Source: Thamnidium elegans (taxonomy: Eukaryota > Mucoromycota > Mucoromycetes > Mucorales > Mucoraceae). Taken from it: DNA of 64,000 nucleotides. A program made the translations under genes and the position numbers. Position 1 is the stretch's first letter; every line of letters starts with the position of its first letter. The stretch is taken from the NCBI GenBank assembly GCA_025201345.1, contig JAIXMG010000004.1, positions 372,001-436,000 on the forward strand. The letters are read 5' to 3'. Positions 58,311 through 64,000 of the stretch are shown piece by piece. Below the pieces are notes generated by a model that was not told the DNA's origin, made no database searches, and saw nothing but the letters and a program-made list of their open reading frames with translations.

Positions 58311-59395
58311 CTTAGGAACCACGGTGGGCGCCCATAGGGATAGTAAGGATCGGGTACCCTTGGTCCGTAAGAGCTTGTCACACCACGGTGGTCCCTAATG
58401 TCAGATCCGGCACACCACCGATGTCTATAAGAGAAGTACCAAAATAAAATAAACCTTTCTTTTTCTTAATTTAATAAAATGAACACTAAAACTCAACTTT
58501 TAAAAGTATCTGTACCTTTACCACCTATTCCAGAGAATTCTACAAAAGACATCGTAGTAAATTTCTTAAAGATTACGCAATGAAAAACTTTTTTGAATAA
58601 ATAATTGCTCGTTCCAGCAAGAGCTTAGTTCATCTCAAATGTCGAAGAGGTGGCGAGTACCGAAACACTCGTAGCTTAACAGAAGAAGAGCGCAAACATT
58701 GGAAAAATAGCTGTAGATCAGACTGCCCCTTGTATGTAAGGGTGGGAACAAAAAACCAAAAGGATTTTTCCTATTTACCTCCTGTTACCGATGATGAGCA
58801 GTATCACAATCATGAGCTTAGTGACGAAAATATTCTTTCTAGTCGTACTGGGAGAATTCATTTATTAAAAAATGACGATTTAGATAAGATTAGGTACGGT
58901 GTCGAGCAGAAACTTCCAGCAAAACTCGTTCAAAAAACCCTGGGTGCTGAAAGTAATTTTAATAAGTTAACCAGCAAAACTTAAAGTGAAAGTACAACCT
59001 TTTATTCTTCAGAATTCATTGAATGTACATCGGCTCGCTGTTAAATTAGGTCATTTACAATTTAAGTATTTTCCCATCCAAAGACTATATTTTAGTGTTA
59101 ACAAAGCCTATTCTTCTCTTTTTGAAGTAACTTGGATTTACTTTGGCCCGTTTCCAAAACATAACGAAAACGCACCCATTGATCCAAAAAAATATAGATT
59201 ACGTTAACATTCTCTTCAGATGAAGAATAACTTACTATTTATATATAAAACAAACTTTTTATTAAAATCATTCATAAACTTTGATCAATTACTGTTTGAT
59301 CTGACATTAGGGACCACCGTGGTGTGACGAACTCTTACGGACCGTGGGGTACCCGATCTTTACTATCCCTATGGGCGCCCACCATGGTTCCTAAG
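58311..59395. mobile_element. MULE-like element with about 97 bp terminal inverted repeats
   Basis: Left repeat 58311-58407 (starts CTTAGGAACCACGGTGGGCG) and right repeat 59298-59395 match in inverted orientation over nearly their whole length (for example ACCACGGTGGTCCCTAATGT). Long TIRs of this kind are typical of Mutator-like elements. The interior encodes a decayed FAR1-type DNA-binding segment but no transposase catalytic domain, so the copy is internally deleted. I saw no convincing 9 bp target duplication at the outer ends. The TIRs are more GC-rich than the surrounding DNA. Confidence 0.85.
58479..58984 (+). pseudogene. Decayed FAR1-type zinc-binding domain of a MULE transposase
   Basis: Starts at ATG 58479 (LLKVSVPLPPIPENSTKDIV). 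A frameshift near 58570 and an in-frame TAA shortly after interrupt it. Downstream the frame shows RSSKSLVHLKCRRGGEYRN, ERKHWKNSCRSDCPLYVRV and DDEQYHNHELS. The C...C...HNH ligands in this order are those of the FAR1/WRKY-GCM1 zinc fold at the N-terminus of Mutator-family transposases. The chain ends at 58984 without a DDE domain. A further frame (58986-59207) is open but unassigned. Confidence 0.7.
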
Positions 59396-59430
59396 GAAAA
59401 CGTTTTTAGAAACGCGTTGATTTTTTTGAA

Positions 59431-60021
59431 GTGTTCTTATTTTCAACTAATTACTTACCGGTTTCAACTAATAAATTTACATCAGTTATCTCTGTCATCG
59501 AATACGCTTTGTTGGAGGATATTTTATCAATACCTCCCGGGGCGCTTCCATTACTATCCTTGGAGCCATTTCTGCTCAGGGAGTTATCGATATTTCTTTA
59601 CGAGAACCAATCACTGTGGCAGGTAGCAAAAAAAAGAAAGGCTGATGGCACGGTTGTAACAACTACAGCTAGAATAGGAACTAGAACAGAGCATTACCTA
59701 GGCTATTTAGAAAACGTTATGGACGTTTTAGATAAAAACAATTTAAAAGAACATTCTCTCGTTATGGACAATGCTCCCATTCAAAAGCCCGCAACAGTAA
59801 GATATTGCATTGAAAAAAGAAGCTATAAATGCATATATCTTCCACCATATTCCCCTTTCCTGAATTCAATCGAGGAGTTTTGGTCCAAGGTAAAGTTGGG
59901 TGTAAAGAAGGAAGCTTTCGACAATGGAGACATATTGACTCCAAGAATCGTAAAGTCATGTTCGGAAGTAACCCTCAAAGACTGTCAAGGTTGGATTAGA
60001 CACTCCTGTCTCGTTTTTTGA
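59431..60021 (+). pseudogene. Truncated IS630/Tc1-type DDE transposase
   Basis: The C-terminal two thirds of a transposase: GTVVTTTARIGTRTEHYLG, HSLVMDNAPIQKPATV with the second catalytic Asp, KCIYLPPYSPFLNSIEEFW with the catalytic Glu, then CQGWIRH near the end. The D-(about 35)-E spacing and PPYSP.LN.IE motif are those of the IS630/Tc1/mariner superfamily (DDE_3). The N-terminal helix-turn-helix and the first catalytic Asp are missing: the recognisable part begins a short distance after the right MULE TIR. The copy therefore cannot encode an active enzyme. Sequences of this type are common in Mucorales. Confidence 0.85.
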
Positions 60022-60607
60022 GCCTTTTAACTTTCTCAAAAATACAGTCATACTTTCCCAAAAAGGGTAATTCAATCTTCCCAAAAATTAGCTCAATATC
60101 AGGTATAATAATAATAAAAAAAAAGCCTGCGTAATCGTGACCTCTTAAAAATTCACTTTATCTATGAACTAAATGGTTCATCTGACGTTATTGTTATCAG
60201 GTATTAGATGTTTATTTTTTCGGACCGTTTGCGGCACCTTTTCCGCTTTATTAACAGTGTCAATAAGAAAAAATAATATCTCTAGAAGCTTAAATAATAA
60301 TAATAATAAAAAAAAAAAGTCCTTCTTTTTTTCATGTACCTTTTGTGCTGTAAAACCCTTTGGTTATAATGGTGTTGTTGTAAAGTTTTTTTTGTGTAAA
60401 AATAAAAATAGTCACAATGGAGTATCGTACTACAAACAAATACTAGAATAGAAATTTTCCTTTTTTAACTACAAGTCCTTTTTTATTTATTTCTCTTTTT
60501 TTTTTTTTCTCTTTTTTTTTTTCTTTTTTTTTCTTTTTTTTTTTATACGTGTATATATATATATATATGTATATAATTAGTAACCAGCAACAAAATACAC
60601 TCATACA
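60022..60607. promoter_or_regulatory. Upstream region of the Zn2Cys6 factor
   Basis: Begins as 3' flank of the transposase remnant. From 60470 a long T/C-rich tract (TTTTTTCTCTTTTT units) and a (TA)n stretch lead to the start codon, the usual promoter look of this window. Confidence 0.5.
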
Positions 60608-61698
60608 ATGATTCAAGAGCCGCCAGCACTACCTTTTCCTTCTCTAAAAAAGCTTCAAACAGTTGCACGAGAAGCTTTAGAGGTTTTAAATTCCAGAACA
60701 AAGTATCGATTTTGTGAAGCAGCAGTAATAGCACCCGAAGTCGAGAACAGAAAACCCAAAAAAAAGAAGGACGCCTGTGACGCTTGCCGAAAGAGAAAAG
60801 TTAAATGTGATATCAATAACGAAAAAGAAGACAAATGCATTAAACCTAGTTGTTCTTGTAAACATCATATTCATAATACCAACGATAAGAATGATAAAAT
60901 TGACAAGGGAAAAAGTCCTGCAGACACTTCTGATTACCACAATCGAAATAACTCTAACATACCTGAGTTTGAACGTTCTACTACAGGATTTCGAAAAGCT
61001 GGTTTACTTTGTTCTGGTCATTATGCTGGTGAGACTTCCTTTTGTGCTTATTTTCAACCAGGTTTCACTCCAAGTCCAATTAAATATGAAAGTCAATACC
61101 CAACATTAGAAACAGTACCTGTTCGTGTACCAAATATTACCTTTAATGACCAATTGTATCTAATTAACGTCTATTACCAAAACCTCAACTCTTTTTTCCC
61201 AATCATCAATAAAACTGAACTGCTAGCACAACTTCATAAACTGGAGAATCATGAAGAGACTTATCTTTCTCCCTTGTTTTTTTACGCCTTATTCGCACGT
61301 GCATGTCATGTGGCAACAGACCGCACCTTTACTGAAGGAAATCAACAAACATTTGAAAGCCTTGGTGACGATTGTGTCGCTTATGTATCTGCTCTTGTTG
61401 GTAAATACCAAGACGCGCCAAGAATTAGTACCGTATTGGCTCTGATCATTATGGCAAATCATCTGGAACAAACAAAACTTCCGCAGAACTTGACTAGGTC
61501 TTGGCTATGGGCCGGAGAAGCATTCCGAATCGCGCTGGATTTGGGCATACATCGCGCGTCAGTATGCGAAAAAAATAGTCCAGGTGGCCAACTCTGTATT
61601 AGAACCTTTTGGTTGGCTTACATAACCGATTGCACAATCAGTATGACTTATGGTAGACCTTCTGCTACTGAAGAAAAAGTTCTGTAAGTTTAATATAT

Positions 61699-61741
<43 letters not shown>

Positions 61742-61943
61742 TTTGTATATATATCTAACTCATTATTTTTTGTTTGTTTAAATACATAGTGATGTTACGG
61801 GACCTCAAATAATACCAGATGATGATGAATGTACAAAAGAGTGGTTACAGGGCTTGAACATATTAATTGCGCTTAGCAAAATTGCTGCGCGAGTAATTAA
61901 ATTTAACTATTGTCCTCCCCCACCATTTAAAGTTTCTGAGCCA

Positions 61944-61974
<31 letters not shown>

Positions 61975-62904
61975 TACACAAAACATCTAATCTTTTTTTA
62001 TTATTATTGTGCACAGAGACATAATGCTTTTTTAGCAAGTGTTGACTCTTGGCTTACCGATATCATGCATCCCCACAATGAACCAGATACCCCACCCTCC
62101 ACATTACCCAACACAGATATTCCCCAAACACTTGTCTCTAAACGTATGGAATTTCAAAAGCTAATGTTCTTCTATACCAATTTGATATTATTACATCGTC
62201 CCTATGTAAATGACGTCGTTACTTCCAGAACCTGTACTCGACCTTCTTATGATATCTGTAGCTATGCTGCCATTATTGTAACTGATGCAGCTTCTGGACT
62301 GAACAGTGATGATTTGCTTTACCACTCCAAGTCGCCTATGATTGCATACGCACTTGTGATGGCAATGCGCGTCCATATCATGAACGCTTCTCATACCTCC
62401 AGTGCAGATAAGTTCAGCTCAGATCAAAACTACCAACGCGGTCTTGCTACGCTCAAGAAATTGCCTCAGTACCTCAACCAAAGCTCTTTATTGTTTAATG
62501 CAGTAACTGATCTTACTGAACAGTACAATGGTCGATTAACTCTTGTTAATGAACAAGAAGATGAAGATCGCGCCAATTTCATGATACCCGAGTATAACAA
62601 TTCTGACCACGATATGCCTAGTCCTTCATCTGTAGATAAAAGAAGAGGATCGCCTTGTTTGACTTCTGCTGCGGAGTCAAGTAACACAACAAAGAAGTTT
62701 AAAATTTATAATCATCTTGATTCTGTGCCTTCTCGATCTAAAAAACCTAGAAATCCATCAGGTACTCCTAAAAAGCCTGCAAACCCTAAAAGGTTTTTAG
62801 GTCAGACTGTTTTTTCTTCGAAGCCTAAAGAGGCTTCGTCTTCGTCGCCGCAGCCTGAACCTGAACCTGCTCAGCCATTGCATCAACAAACAGCTGTGAT
62901 TGCA

Positions 62905-62945
<41 letters not shown>

Positions 62946-62967
62946 ACAACAGCAACAGCAACAGCAA

Positions 62968-63029
<62 letters not shown>

Positions 63030-63558
63030 ACAGCAACAACAACAACATCAACAACAACAGCAACAACAACAATACATACAGCAGCAGCAGCAACAACATA
63101 TACAGCAGCAACAACAACAACACATGCAGCAACAGCAACAACAACAATATATACTGCAACAGCAATTACGGAATGGATCATCGCTTTCACAACAAATGTT
63201 TTCAATGCCAGATCTCAGTAGGGCTTACACATCGTGGATTGCAATGGATACAAGCGGATTACCTGATGAATCTTCTGTAACACATTCACCTGCTCTCGCA
63301 TCTAGTAGTTCAAGTCCTAGTTGTGCTAATATACAAAGCCCTATTTCAGATTTCATTTATAGTTCAGTGCTTCTTGCAGAACTATTTGGACCAGGTGGAA
63401 TTAGCGTGATTGATCCAGCCCTGGATCCTAATTATAATCCGAGTTTACCTTCGTCTGCACTTGTAGATTTAGCTGTTTCAATTGAGCCGGCCGATAGATC
63501 TGCGTACCAAGATACAAGTAATAATGATGTTGATACATTTAGTACTTGTAATCTTTAA
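60608..63558 (+). CDS. Zn2Cys6 transcription factor with long polyQ
   Basis: Three exons: 60608-61683, 61790-61949 and 62017-63558, 925 aa. The DNA-binding region has DACDACRKRKVKCD with Cys57, Cys60 and Cys67, then KCIKPSCSC with Cys77, Cys82 and Cys84. Spacing of the second half (C-x4-C-x-C) departs from the usual C-x2-C-x6-8-C. The middle homology region (Fungal_trans, PF04082) spans about residues 185-560: LINVYYQNLNSFFPIINKTE, FRIALDLGIHRASV, FWLAYITDCTISMTYGRPSA, MFFYTNLILLHRPYV. A basic region (SRSKKPRNPSGTPKKPANPK) precedes a Gln tract of about 85 residues (710-795) and a Ser-rich acidic C-terminus likely to activate transcription. Target genes unknown. A (TA)n microsatellite fills intron 1. 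Confidence 0.9.
62908..63160 (+). repeat. CAG/CAA repeat coding polyglutamine
   Basis: Mixed CAG and CAA codons with few interruptions (CAT, ATACA, CACATG toward the 3' end) code the Gln tract of the Zn2Cys6 factor. Interruption by CAA and the mixed third base suggest selection at protein level as well as slippage. Confidence 0.97.
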
Positions 63559-64000
63559 AAACCTCCCGTTATATCATTATTTATATTAATCTCTTTAGTA
63601 TTTTTATTATTGTTTACCCATTTATACCTTTCTTTTCTTTTCTTTTTTCATATATTTCTTCTTTTTTTAAATAAATTCATTATCGTATATTCTGTATAAT
63701 ACACAGACTTTTTTTTTTTTTTTTTTTTTTGAACAATTTAAAGTTGATAGGTGACTTATGTTCCGTTTATCCCATATATTATTTTTAATTTTTCTTGTGT
63801 GTGGGTAAAATAAAGAAAGGATCATTTGTTCATCTCTGCTTATAGTCATATACCGAGAATAAACTTCTCTCCGTATTTTTTTTTTATTCGTGTGTTTACT
63901 ACTGATACTTGACTCCTTTAAAAAAAACGAAAAGAAAGGCATAAACTCCTTCAACTTGATTTTAGGTTAGCTTCCTCTTTTTATTACTTCTTTTATATAT
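63559..64000. terminator. 3' flank of the Zn2Cys6 gene
   Basis: AT-rich with AAATAAATTCA near 63669 (polyadenylation-like) and a T-run at 63709-63730. No further gene seen before the window ends. Confidence 0.5.

Noticed and set aside
62797..63280. Leu-, Val/Ala- and Asn/Ser-rich frames over the CAG/CAA tract
   Set aside because: Shadow frames of the polyglutamine repeat inside a long real exon.

Overview
The window looks like nuclear DNA of a filamentous fungus of the Mucoromycota (Mucorales-like). It is very AT-rich, with many poly-A/T runs. The genes carry short GT-AG introns, often with T-rich ends, and encode fungal housekeeping proteins. Two protein types here are not usual in Dikarya: a tau-type microtubule-binding repeat protein and a TONSL/TONSOKU-type TPR-LRR protein. 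Exon structures were worked out by hand from splice signals, and each CDS total was checked for divisibility by three.

Layout. 1-1522: a recent tandem array of a 356 bp unit separated by about 40 A. 2.9-4.3 kb: a non-autonomous inverted-repeat element with a 5'-truncated LINE inside it, flanked by a 13 bp target duplication. 6.0-8.7 kb: a STIMATE-family membrane protein and an HSL-type hydrolase. 10.1-24.2 kb is a gene-dense housekeeping block: Sec7-PH protein, MED11, WRNIP1/Mgs1, dynactin p24, an F-box-like protein, the tau-like protein, V-ATPase subunit B, a THEM6-like thioesterase and a GT15 mannosyltransferase. 25.8-30.6 kb: an MFS anion permease and a casein kinase 1. 32.1-33.1 kb: a coiled-coil protein. 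33-36 kb is gene-poor and holds a 593 bp direct duplication with a nested 50 bp motif.

36.3-40.3 kb: a nine-exon hypothetical protein with a weakly PD-(D/E)XK-like segment, then a UPF0014 membrane protein. 40.4-45.9 kb is a large imperfect palindrome carrying two convergent copies of a secreted, Asp-rich, Thr/Val-rich protein. 46.1-49.9 kb: a conserved hypothetical protein and a second HSL-type hydrolase. 52.2 kb: a small Cys-rich secreted peptide with its ATG out of frame across a T12 run. 52.6-57.6 kb: the TONSL-like gene and a 2-Cys peroxiredoxin. 58.1-60.0 kb is a transposon nest: an orphan 3' exon, a MULE-like TIR element with a decayed FAR1-type domain, and a truncated IS630/Tc1 transposase. 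60.6-63.6 kb: a Zn2Cys6 transcription factor with a long polyQ tract.

Many genes are tightly packed. MED11 and MGS1 end 9 bp apart, and the thioesterase and mannosyltransferase stop codons overlap. V-ATPase B and the thioesterase share a 171 bp promoter. Mgs1 and TONSL both belong to replication-stress biology, dynactin p24 and the tau-like protein to the microtubule system, and V-ATPase B and the GT15 enzyme to the endomembrane system. Nothing in the sequence shows these form one operational cluster. The most novel items are the tau-like MAP, the fungal TONSL-like protein and the inverted secreted-protein pair.
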